Assembly: GCA_027327845.1 (NCBI GenBank)
Contig: DAHVYC010000031.1
Span: 1-6,283 of the forward strand
Length of the DNA: 6,283 nt
Reading direction: 5' to 3'
DNA from: Candidatus Nomurabacteria bacterium
Lineage (GTDB): Bacteria; Patescibacteriota; Minisyncoccia; Phycocordibacterales; UBA9973
Of this stretch, positions 1 through 5,971 are shown piece by piece; positions within the stretch are counted from its first letter, which is position 1; each line of letters opens with the position of its first letter. The translations under genes and the position numbers were made by a program. The notes beneath the pieces were generated by a model, which worked only from the letters and a program-made list of their open reading frames with translations, was not told where the DNA came from and did no database searches.

Positions 1-606
1 GGCTTTGATTTATACGGGAAGACTATCGGAGTGATAGGTACGGGGAAAATAGGGAAAAACATGATAAAGATAGCTAAAGGTTTCGGTATGAATGTAATTG
101 CTTTTGATTTGTATCCGGATAATGATTTTGCCAAGGAAACTGGTTTTGAATATAAAAGCCTAAAAGAAGTCATCTCGAATTCGGATGTGCTTTCTTTACA
201 CGTGCCTTATTGTAAGGAAAATTATCATTTGATAAATAAAGAAAATATTTCATTAATGAAAAAAGGTGTATTTATTATAAATACCGCTCGAGGCGAACTT
301 ATAGATACCGATGCGCTGATATGGGGCCTAAAAGAAAAAATAATTGCCGGCGCAGGCCTCGATGTCTTGGAAGGCGAAAGAGAGTTGAAAGAAGAATTTG
401 AAATACTTTCAGATGAATTGAAAGCAGAAAAGGTAAAAGATTATAAAACCCTTCTTGAGGATAGAGTACTCATAGATATGCCTAATGTCATTGTTACCCC
501 TCATGTAGCATTTTATTCCAAAGAAGCGGAAGAGAGTATAGTAATGACCACCATAGGCAACATAAAGAGTTTTATGGAAGGCAAACCCGTTAATTTGGTC
601 AAGTAA
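1..606 (+). CDS. ldhA: D-lactate dehydrogenase-type 2-hydroxyacid dehydrogenase, 5'-truncated
   Basis: NAD-dependent cytosolic enzyme expected to reduce pyruvate to D-lactate. The window opens inside the gene: the frame is open from base 1, and the 201 visible residues are the NAD-binding domain and C-terminus, with roughly 130 N-terminal residues missing. Numbering from base 1, the Rossmann motif GTGKIG is at residues 13-18 and the NAD-ribose Asp ends the second strand at 36 (VIAFD). The catalytic triad of the family is complete: Arg97 (NTARGE), Glu124 (DVLEGE) and His168 (TPHVAF). An insertion of about 30 residues between the Glu and His motifs matches the fermentative LdhA subfamily. Phosphoglycerate and glycerate dehydrogenases have a short link there, so I favour lactate over hydroxypyruvate as substrate, although specificity residues in the missing N-terminus cannot be checked. 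The GTG at base 31 is internal, not a start. The glycerate kinase gene begins 4 nt after its stop. Confidence 0.88.
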   Translation, partial: GFDLYGKTIGVIGTGKIGKNMIKIAKGFGMNVIAFDLYPDNDFAKETGFEYKSLKEVISNSDVLSLHVPYCKENYHLINKENISLMKKGVFIINTARGELIDTDALIWGLKEKIIAGAGLDVLEGERELKEEFEILSDELKAEKVKDYKTLLEDRVLIDMPNVIVTPHVAFYSKEAEESIVMTTIGNIKSFMEGKPVNLVK

Positions 607-610
607 TTTA

Positions 611-1885
611 ATGAATGGAGAACCAATAAAAAATTTTGCAAAATTGGCGACTACAAAAAATCGCGAAATAGCCCTGAGAATAATGGAATCGGGACTTAAT
701 GCGATAAATACCAAAAAAGTTGTAAGTTCTTTCGTGTCTCTTTCGGGTGATATCTTATCTATTAAAAATAAAACGTTTGATCTGTCTAAATGGAATAGTA
801 TAAAAATAGTCGGTTTTGGCAAATCATCATGCGAGGCTGCGCTTGCCCTGGAAGATATTTTAGGATCCAGGATAAAAGAAGGAGCGGTCATAGGCCTCTC
901 CAAGGAGGGTTGTAAATATATAGAAACATACAAAGGCACTCATCCGAGGCCATCTCTGGAAAATTTAGAAGCAGGTGAGAGGATCAAGGAAATAATAACC
1001 GGATCGGATAGCAAAGATCTGATAATAGTTATTGCTTCCGGCGGTGGCTCTGCTCTTCTTTGCAGCGATAAAGGAGAATGCGAAAGTGGCATAAAACTCT
1101 ATGATTCGTTTTTAAAATCCGGTAAGACGATAAACGAAATGAATACGGTTAGAAAACACCTTTCCACCTTAAAGGGTGGAGGGCTGGCAAAAATGGCATA
1201 TCCTGCCACTGTGGTGGGGCTTATTTTCTCCGATGTCCCCGGGGACAATTTTGCAGATGTGGCTTCCGGGCCTACCTATAAAGACGAGACTACCATAGAC
1301 GATGCAAAAAAAATAATTGATGAAAATAATCTCGGAGAGTTTAATCTGATCGAAACACCCAAGGAAAGTAAATATTTTGATAATGTTTATAATTTTGTAC
1401 TTGTTTCCAATAAAATTGCAGTAGAAGCAATGGCTCTTACGGTGCATGAACTTGGTTTTGAGCCGAATATTATTTCCACGGACTTGTATGATGAAGTGGA
1501 TAAAGTTTTAGATAAGCTTTTTGGAGCAAAAAAGGGAGGTAGTGTAGTTTTAGCTGCCGGAGAACCCAGTGTAATTGTGCCGGATAAAAGTGGAAAAGGC
1601 GGAAGGAATTTACATATGGCTCTTAAGGCGATAGAGAGAGGATTGATAGACGGAAGTTCGGTTTTTATACCTTTCGCTTCGGATGGTATGGACAATAGCG
1701 ATGCGTCTGGGGCGATTGTGGATAAGAAAACTGAAGAAAAGATCAACAAACTCGGGATAGATGTGAAGGATAGCCTTGAGCGTTTTGATTCGTACCCGGT
1801 TTTCGAGAAATCAGGCGATATGATTATAACCGGTCCTACCGGCGCCAACGTATCCGATTTAATGATTTTATTAAATGGAAAATAA
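611..1885 (+). CDS. gck: Glycerate 2-kinase (MOFRL/DUF4147 family)
   Basis: Phosphorylates D-glycerate with ATP to give 2-phosphoglycerate, the substrate of the enolase encoded next. The 424 residues match the two-domain bacterial class of this kinase. The N-terminal Rossmann-like domain has GFGKSS at 68-73, THPRP at 110-114, a glycine-rich SGGGSALL at 143-150, SDVPGD at 207-212 and SGPT at 219-222. The C-terminal MOFRL domain has GKGGRN at 328-333, FASDGMDNSD at 355-364 with SGAIVD following, and TGPTGANVSDLM at 407-418. The ATG at 611 gives the expected N-terminus, with a helix beginning near NREIALRIM, but there is no clear Shine-Dalgarno before it. With only 4 nt to the upstream stop, translation is probably coupled. 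The last codons overlap one possible start of enolase. Older databases sometimes label this family hydroxypyruvate reductase; the kinase reading fits the neighbours better. Confidence 0.92.
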   Translation: MNGEPIKNFAKLATTKNREIALRIMESGLNAINTKKVVSSFVSLSGDILSIKNKTFDLSKWNSIKIVGFGKSSCEAALALEDILGSRIKEGAVIGLSKEGCKYIETYKGTHPRPSLENLEAGERIKEIITGSDSKDLIIVIASGGGSALLCSDKGECESGIKLYDSFLKSGKTINEMNTVRKHLSTLKGGGLAKMAYPATVVGLIFSDVPGDNFADVASGPTYKDETTIDDAKKIIDENNLGEFNLIETPKESKYFDNVYNFVLVSNKIAVEAMALTVHELGFEPNIISTDLYDEVDKVLDKLFGAKKGGSVVLAAGEPSVIVPDKSGKGGRNLHMALKAIERGLIDGSSVFIPFASDGMDNSDASGAIVDKKTEEKINKLGIDVKDSLERFDSYPVFEKSGDMIITGPTGANVSDLMILLNGK

Positions 1886-1886
1886 T

Positions 1887-3188
1887 ATGGTAAATGAAAT
1901 TACAAAAATAATCGCGGAAGAGATAAAAGACTCAAGGGGAAACCCGACGATTAAGGTGACGGTTTTTGTCGGCGATAAATCCGCTTATTTTTCGGTACCA
2001 TCTGGAGCTTCCACGGGCTCAAACGAAGCGCATGAACTGCGAGACCCCGAACCAGAGCAAGCTCGACACGGGGCAGGTTCTGACGGAAAAGGAAGTATGA
2101 AAAAAGCTATATGGAATATAGAGAATATCATATCTCCGGCCCTATTAGGCATGGATATTTTTAATCAAAAAGAAATTGATCGTACTTTACTCAAATTAGA
2201 CGGCACAAAGAACAAGACCAATTTAGGCGGGAACTCCATGATAGGAGTGTCTATCGCTTGTGCCAAAGCTGCCGCGAAAGTTTTAGAGATTGAAGTATAT
2301 GAACATTTGCGTACATTAAGTGAAATAAAACCATCCCTTCGATTGGGCTCAGGGCAGGCCAGAAAAGTACCGCATTTGTATATGAATCTTATCAATGGAG
2401 GGAAACATGTCCATCAACAAGGTTCAGAACAAGCAAAAAGCGCTTTGGCTTTCCAAGAATATCACATCGTGACGGATATTGATGATGCAGAGGAAGCCTG
2501 GCAGGCCGGAGTAAAAGTGCAGAACACCTTAAAAGAAATAATTTTAGAGGAATTAGGGGAAGATTCTTTAGTCTTGGGAGATGAGGGTGGCTTCGCGCCA
2601 AAGTTGGAAGATGTAAGAAAGCCGCTTCTTTATTTGAAGGAAGCAGTGAAAAGAAATAATCTAGAAGGCAAGATAAGATTAGCGCTTGATGTGGCCTCTT
2701 CTTCATTTTACAAAGAGGGAGTTTATGAATTAGCGGGGAAAGATATAGGAGAGAAGGAACTTTTTGGCATATATAGCGGTTTAATAAAAGAATTTGATTT
2801 ATTATCGATAGAAGATCCGTTTGATGAAAAAGATTTTGACAGTTTCAGGAGCCTAAAGGAAGAAGAAAGGGATATTTTTGTGGTGGGAGATGATCTGACG
2901 GTCACAAATAAAGTTTTGTTAGAGAAAGCAATAGAAAACGACAGTATAAATGCGATGATCATAAAGCCAAACCAGATAGGCACTCTTTCTGAGACCTTAG
3001 AGACGATGAGGATTGCGAGGGAGAATAATATTGAGCTTATCGTAAGCCACAGAAGCGGGGAGACAGATGATGATTTTATAGCGGATCTTGCTTACGCTTT
3101 CAGTTGTTTTGGCCTGAAAGCCGGCGCGCCGGAGAAACCCGAAAGAAAGGTCAAATACGATAGATTGATAGAAATTACTTCATCTTAA
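1887..3188 (+). CDS. eno: Enolase (phosphopyruvate hydratase) with three loop insertions
   Basis: Interconverts 2-phosphoglycerate and PEP; cytosolic and Mg-dependent. Starting at ATG 1887 gives 433 residues, and its N-terminus lines up with family members (DSRGNPT from residue 15). An in-frame ATG at 1875 would add four residues and overlap the kinase by 11 nt. A weak GGAAA lies before 1887 and nothing similar before 1875. Counting from 1887, the metal ligands are Asp268 (LDVASS), Glu309 (SIEDPF) and Asp335 (VGDDL). The general base is Lys360 (IIKPNQIG), with Lys411 (LKAGAP), His388 (SHRSGET), Glu191 (FQEY) and Glu233 (GDEGG) also present, so the active site looks intact. Against E. coli and yeast enolase as I recall them, there are three extra segments: about 6 residues after LRD (residue 53), 8 between YEH and the INGG strand, and 8 between active-site His174 and Glu191. 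All three contain QAR or QAK. The C-terminus is about 17 residues shorter than in E. coli. Confidence 0.95.
   Translation: MVNEITKIIAEEIKDSRGNPTIKVTVFVGDKSAYFSVPSGASTGSNEAHELRDPEPEQARHGAGSDGKGSMKKAIWNIENIISPALLGMDIFNQKEIDRTLLKLDGTKNKTNLGGNSMIGVSIACAKAAAKVLEIEVYEHLRTLSEIKPSLRLGSGQARKVPHLYMNLINGGKHVHQQGSEQAKSALAFQEYHIVTDIDDAEEAWQAGVKVQNTLKEIILEELGEDSLVLGDEGGFAPKLEDVRKPLLYLKEAVKRNNLEGKIRLALDVASSSFYKEGVYELAGKDIGEKELFGIYSGLIKEFDLLSIEDPFDEKDFDSFRSLKEEERDIFVVGDDLTVTNKVLLEKAIENDSINAMIIKPNQIGTLSETLETMRIARENNIELIVSHRSGETDDDFIADLAYAFSCFGLKAGAPEKPERKVKYDRLIEITSS
2045..2082 (+). repeat. In-frame repeat-like insertion 1 in enolase
   Basis: This G+C-rich stretch encodes PEPEQARHGAGS, where other enolases have a short loop of about eight residues between LRD and GKG; here it is about six residues longer. 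It contains partial inverted repeats: CCCCG (2045-2049) with CGGGG (2069-2073), and GAACC (2049-2053) with GGTTC (2076-2080). The core CCAGAGCAAGC resembles the cores of the other two insertions. The boundaries are approximate. Confidence 0.5.
2335..2360 (+). repeat. In-frame palindromic repeat-like insertion 2 in enolase
   Basis: The stretch begins CCCTTCGA and runs through GGCTCAGGGCAGGCC, encoding part of PSLRLGSGQAR. The distance from YEH to INGG is exactly eight residues longer than in E. coli enolase, matching a 24-nt insertion. CCCT (2335-2338) and AGGG (2351-2354) can pair. The reverse complement has the form CCTGAGC-N-TCGAAGGG. I recognise this from memory as a short palindromic repeat common in environmental bacterial genomes, often mis-seen as a peptide such as ACPEPxxR. 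That family assignment needs a search. Confidence 0.6.
2415..2438 (+). repeat. In-frame repeat-like insertion 3 in enolase catalytic loop
   Basis: Eight codons (QQGSEQAK) lie between the active-site His and the QE motif. The spacing from that His to the conserved Glu is 17 residues, against 9 in yeast enolase. The core GGTTCAGAACAAGC matches the core of insertion 2 (GGCTCAGGGCAGGC) at 10 of 14 bases, and all four differences are transitions. It looks like an older, decayed copy of the same sequence type. Confidence 0.45.
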
Positions 3189-3192
3189 GTTA

Positions 3193-3201
3193 TGTTATAA
3201 T
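3193..3201 (+). promoter_or_regulatory. Extended -10 promoter element upstream of PEP synthase
   Basis: TGTTATAAT in the 52-nt gap between enolase and PEP synthase has a perfect TATAAT hexamer (3196-3201) preceded by the TGn extension typical of sigma-70-type promoters that need no strong -35. No good -35 lies at 16-18 bp spacing: TTGATA at 3165-3170 is 25 bp away, and TTACTT at 3175-3180 is only 15 bp away. The predicted start near 3208 gives an A/T-rich leader of about 33 nt. Confidence 0.5.
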
Positions 3202-3240
3202 AATAAGGTTATTTTATCAGTTATAAAAAACGAGTTATTT

Positions 3241-5658
3241 ATGTCTGAAGAAAAAAAAGTAGAATTTGTAAAATGGTTCAATGAGCTCAGTATCGGAGAT
3301 GTGCCGAGGGTTGGCGGTAAAAATGCCGCTTTAGGTGAAATGTACTCCAATTTGACTCCTCTTGGGGTGAATATTCCAGATGGGTTCGCCATTACCGCTG
3401 ACGCTTACAGGTATTTTTTCAAAAAAACCGGTTTGGATGAAAGAATAAAGGAAATTTTATCGGATTTAAATACCAAAGATATCCGCAATCTTCAAATTCG
3501 AGGCAAAAAAGTCCGCGAAACTATTTTAAAAGCAGAATTGCCTCTGGATCTGAGTAAGGCCATCGCTGAAGCTTATAAGAAATTGGAAACTAAATATGGC
3601 AAGAATAGGGACGTGGCAGTGCGTTCTTCCGCTACTGCGGAGGATTTGCCTGGAGCATCCTTTGCCGGACAACAGGAGACTTATCTTGATATAAGGGGTA
3701 TAGATAATGTTTTGGTTTCCACTAAAAAATGCATTGCATCTTTGTTTACCGACCGAGCCATATCTTACAGGGCAGATAAAGGTTTTTCTCATTTTGATGC
3801 TGCTCTTTCCGTGGGTATACAATGCATGGTGCGCTCAGACCTTTCTTCTTCCGGAGTTGCTTTTACTCTGGACACAGAGACAGGTTTCGATAAAGTTATA
3901 GTGATAAATGGTATATATGGATTGGGAGAATTCATTGTGCAAGGGGAAGTTATTCCAGATGAATTTATCGTTTTCAAACCGACTCTCGAAGAAGGTAAAA
4001 AGAATCCCATTATAGGCAAGAATTTGGGAAAGAAAAATATAAAACTCGTTTATGCCAAGGGCGGTACGAAAAAGCAAAGTGTGCCGAAAAAAGAAGAGGA
4101 TAAATTCTGTATTTCCGATAAAGAAGCAGTCAAATTGGCCGGATGGTGCTTGGAGATAGAAAAATATTTTTCAAAGAAACATGGGCATTATCAGCCTATG
4201 GATATAGAGTGGGCAAAAGACGGCAATACTGGCGAGCTTTTCATAGTGCAGGCGCGTCCGGAAACGGTTCATTCTGGAGAAGATAAAAATATTCTAAGAG
4301 AATATAAATTGGAAAAAACCGGGAAAGTTCTTCTGGAAGGCATAGCTGTCGGTTCTAAAATCGGCACCGGCAAAGTCCGCATCCTAAAAAATGCGAAAAA
4401 TATATCCATGTTTAAGAAAGGAGAAGTCTTGGTGACGGAAATTACAGATCCGGATTGGGAACCGATAATGAAGATAGCCGGAGCGATAGTGACGGATAAA
4501 GGCGGACGTACTTCCCATGCGGCAATCGTTTCGAGAGAATTGGGCATTCCTTGCATTGTCGGGTCAAGCAACGCTACTAAATTGCTTTCAAATGGACAGG
4601 AGGTGACCGTGGACGCTTCGGGTGGACAAGTCGGCAAGGTGTACGAAGGCATTCTCCCATTTAAAATAAACGAACACCGACTGGATTCTCTGCCGAAGAT
4701 CAATACGAAAATCATGGTAAATATCGGATCCCCGGATGAAGCTTTCAAAAACTATAATCTGCCGGCGGAGGGGGTGGGTCTCGGAAGATTGGAATTTATC
4801 ATTGCTTCACACATACGATTACACCCGAATATATTGATCAATTATGATAAATTAAAAAAAGGCAACAAAACTCCTTCCATAAATAGAGCATTGAAGGAGG
4901 TAGACAAGCTCACTTCTTCATACAAAGACAAGAAAGAATATTACGTGGAAAAACTTGCTCTTGGTATAGCTAAAATCGGAGCTACTTTCTATCCACATAA
5001 AGTCATAATACGTTTTTCTGATTTTAAAACCAACGAATATTGCACCCTGGTAGGTGGAGATATCTACGAACCTAAAGAAGAGAATCCGATGCTGGGCTGG
5101 CGCGGAGCTTCCAGATATTATGATCCGAAATTCAAAGAAGCATTCGGACTGGAATGCAAGGCTATGAAAAAAGTGAGAGAGGATCTCGGGCTTACCAACG
5201 TGGTTCCTATGATACCTTTCTGTCGAACACCGGAAGAGGGGAGAAAAGTCTTAGAAGTGATGAAAGAATACGGCCTCGACCGCGAGAAAGATAAAAGCTT
5301 GGAAGTATATGTAATGTGCGAAATTCCTTCCAATATTCTCTTGGCCGACGAGTATCTGGAAATTTTCGATGGTATGTCTATCGGCTCAAACGACTTAACC
5401 CAGCTTACTTTGGGACTAGATAGGGATTCTGGGATAGTGACCCATGTGGCGAATGAAAACAATCCTGCCCTAAAGAAACTGGTATCGGAGATCATCCATA
5501 AATGCAAAGAGAAAGGGAAGTATATAGGTATATGCGGACAGGCCCCGTCCGACTATCCCGAATTTGCCCAGTTCCTGGTAAAAGAAGGGATAGATACTAT
5601 GTCCCTTAACCCTGATACTATTATTAAAATAATAATGTCGCTGTCGCAAAATAAGTAA
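3241..5658 (+). CDS. ppsA: Phosphoenolpyruvate synthase (pyruvate, water dikinase)
   Basis: Catalyses pyruvate + ATP + H2O to PEP + AMP + phosphate, normally the gluconeogenic bypass of pyruvate kinase. The 805 residues are close to the usual length of about 790. The N-terminal ATP-grasp domain (about 1-345) opens with VGGKNAALGEM and carries VRSSATAEDLPGASFAGQQE with Arg128; it ends at DIEWAKDG and QARPETV. The swivelling phosphohistidine domain (about 360-470) has GGRTSHAA with His426 as the phosphate carrier. The C-terminal PEP/pyruvate TIM barrel has GRLEF, RFSDFKTNEY (Arg591), MIPFCRT (657-663, Arg662), GSNDLTQLTLGLDRD (715-729) and catalytic Cys765 in GICGQAPSDYPEF. These motifs, notably SDFKTNEY and SLNPDT, are those of PpsA rather than pyruvate phosphate dikinase. 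No Shine-Dalgarno precedes the ATG. The gene sits 52 nt after enolase, with its own likely promoter. In a fermenter it could also run toward pyruvate. Confidence 0.95.
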   Translation: MSEEKKVEFVKWFNELSIGDVPRVGGKNAALGEMYSNLTPLGVNIPDGFAITADAYRYFFKKTGLDERIKEILSDLNTKDIRNLQIRGKKVRETILKAELPLDLSKAIAEAYKKLETKYGKNRDVAVRSSATAEDLPGASFAGQQETYLDIRGIDNVLVSTKKCIASLFTDRAISYRADKGFSHFDAALSVGIQCMVRSDLSSSGVAFTLDTETGFDKVIVINGIYGLGEFIVQGEVIPDEFIVFKPTLEEGKKNPIIGKNLGKKNIKLVYAKGGTKKQSVPKKEEDKFCISDKEAVKLAGWCLEIEKYFSKKHGHYQPMDIEWAKDGNTGELFIVQARPETVHSGEDKNILREYKLEKTGKVLLEGIAVGSKIGTGKVRILKNAKNISMFKKGEVLVTEITDPDWEPIMKIAGAIVTDKGGRTSHAAIVSRELGIPCIVGSSNATKLLSNGQEVTVDASGGQVGKVYEGILPFKINEHRLDSLPKINTKIMVNIGSPDEAFKNYNLPAEGVGLGRLEFIIASHIRLHPNILINYDKLKKGNKTPSINRALKEVDKLTSSYKDKKEYYVEKLALGIAKIGATFYPHKVIIRFSDFKTNEYCTLVGGDIYEPKEENPMLGWRGASRYYDPKFKEAFGLECKAMKKVREDLGLTNVVPMIPFCRTPEEGRKVLEVMKEYGLDREKDKSLEVYVMCEIPSNILLADEYLEIFDGMSIGSNDLTQLTLGLDRDSGIVTHVANENNPALKKLVSEIIHKCKEKGKYIGICGQAPSDYPEFAQFLVKEGIDTMSLNPDTIIKIIMSLSQNK

Positions 5659-5659
5659 C

Positions 5660-5866
5660 ATGAGTGCTCTTCTCTTATCGCAGACAATCTTCTATATAGT
5701 TTCATCTGTCGCTATCCTTGTCATAGGGGTCCTGCTTGTAGTGGTGATATATTATCTGATATCTATATTAAGGGATACGAAAAATATAACGGATGATGTA
5801 AGTTATACCTACAATAAGGCAAAGAAAAAATGGAAAAAAATTATAAATTCATTTAATAAAAAATAA
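5660..5866 (+). CDS. Small single-pass membrane protein, function unknown
   Basis: A 68-residue protein that I cannot assign to a named family. One strongly hydrophobic segment spans about residues 10-37 (IFYIVSSVAILVIG, then a Val/Ile/Tyr run). A polar, Lys-rich tail follows (NKAKKKWKK near 52-60) that may form an amphipathic helix. By the positive-inside rule the tail should be cytoplasmic and the N-terminus outside. The layout recalls short DUF948-like proteins (one N-terminal membrane helix, then a charged helix), but the similarity is only structural. The ATG lies 1 nt after the ppsA stop, so it is probably co-transcribed and translationally coupled, with no visible ribosome binding site. 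It is more likely functionally paired with the YtxH-like gene downstream than with carbon metabolism. Its reality is supported by a coherent membrane-then-basic composition and tight spacing. Confidence 0.72.
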   Translation: MSALLLSQTIFYIVSSVAILVIGVLLVVVIYYLISILRDTKNITDDVSYTYNKAKKKWKKIINSFNKK

Positions 5867-5868
5867 AA

Positions 5869-5961
5869 AAACACAGAGTTTGAAAGATTTCTGAGCCTTC
5901 GCCTAGGGAGCCAAAAGGACAGGGAACCCACGACTCTTTAAATCTTCCAAACCCTATGTTT
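5869..5961 (-). ncRNA. Long imperfect hairpin; candidate minus-strand structured RNA or terminator
   Basis: Bases 5869-5890 and 5940-5961 form 22-base inverted arms. Nineteen positions pair, and the three exceptions (5874/5956, 5877/5953, 5883/5947) are A-C on the + strand, which become G-U wobbles on the - strand. An inner stem, 5893-5897 with 5932-5936, has one further exception (5896/5933) of the same kind. Read on the - strand, the stem is therefore unbroken and is followed by seven U (complement of 5865-5871), then A and more U, as at an intrinsic terminator. The 34-nt apical part (5898-5931) is G+C-richer and includes GGGTTCCC and CCTAGG on the - strand. I do not recognise an Rfam family. 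Alternatives are a leader element of the downstream gene on the + strand, a terminator after the membrane-protein gene, or a MITE-like inverted repeat. Confidence 0.4.
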
Positions 5962-5971
5962 AAAATTTCAT

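Noticed and set aside
31..33. GTG as a possible start of the first gene
   Set aside because: The same frame is open to base 1 and the upstream residues (GFDLYGKTIG) are typical of the NAD-binding domain of this family, so the gene is truncated by the window rather than starting here.
2165..2395. Minus-strand open frame reading ACPEPNRR near its start
   Set aside because: It is a shadow of enolase; the peptide is only the other-strand reading of the palindromic repeat in insertion 2.
3121..3132. Perfect 12-base palindrome CCGGCGCGCCGG near the 3' end of enolase
   Set aside because: It encodes the conserved AGAP segment next to the active-site Lys, so protein constraint explains it; there is no sign of a regulatory role.
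3195..3392. Small minus-strand frame across the enolase-ppsA gap
   Set aside because: Mostly opposite the conserved ppsA N-terminus, with no recognisable product or promoter support.
4269..4748. Long minus-strand open frame of 159 codons inside PEP synthase
   Set aside because: It lies wholly opposite well-conserved ppsA coding sequence, and its translation shows no recognisable domain.
5891..5909. CTGAGCC followed by TTCG and AGGG in the hairpin apex, reminiscent of the enolase repeat core
   Set aside because: Only a 7-base match plus gapped fragments; too weak to call another copy of the repeat.
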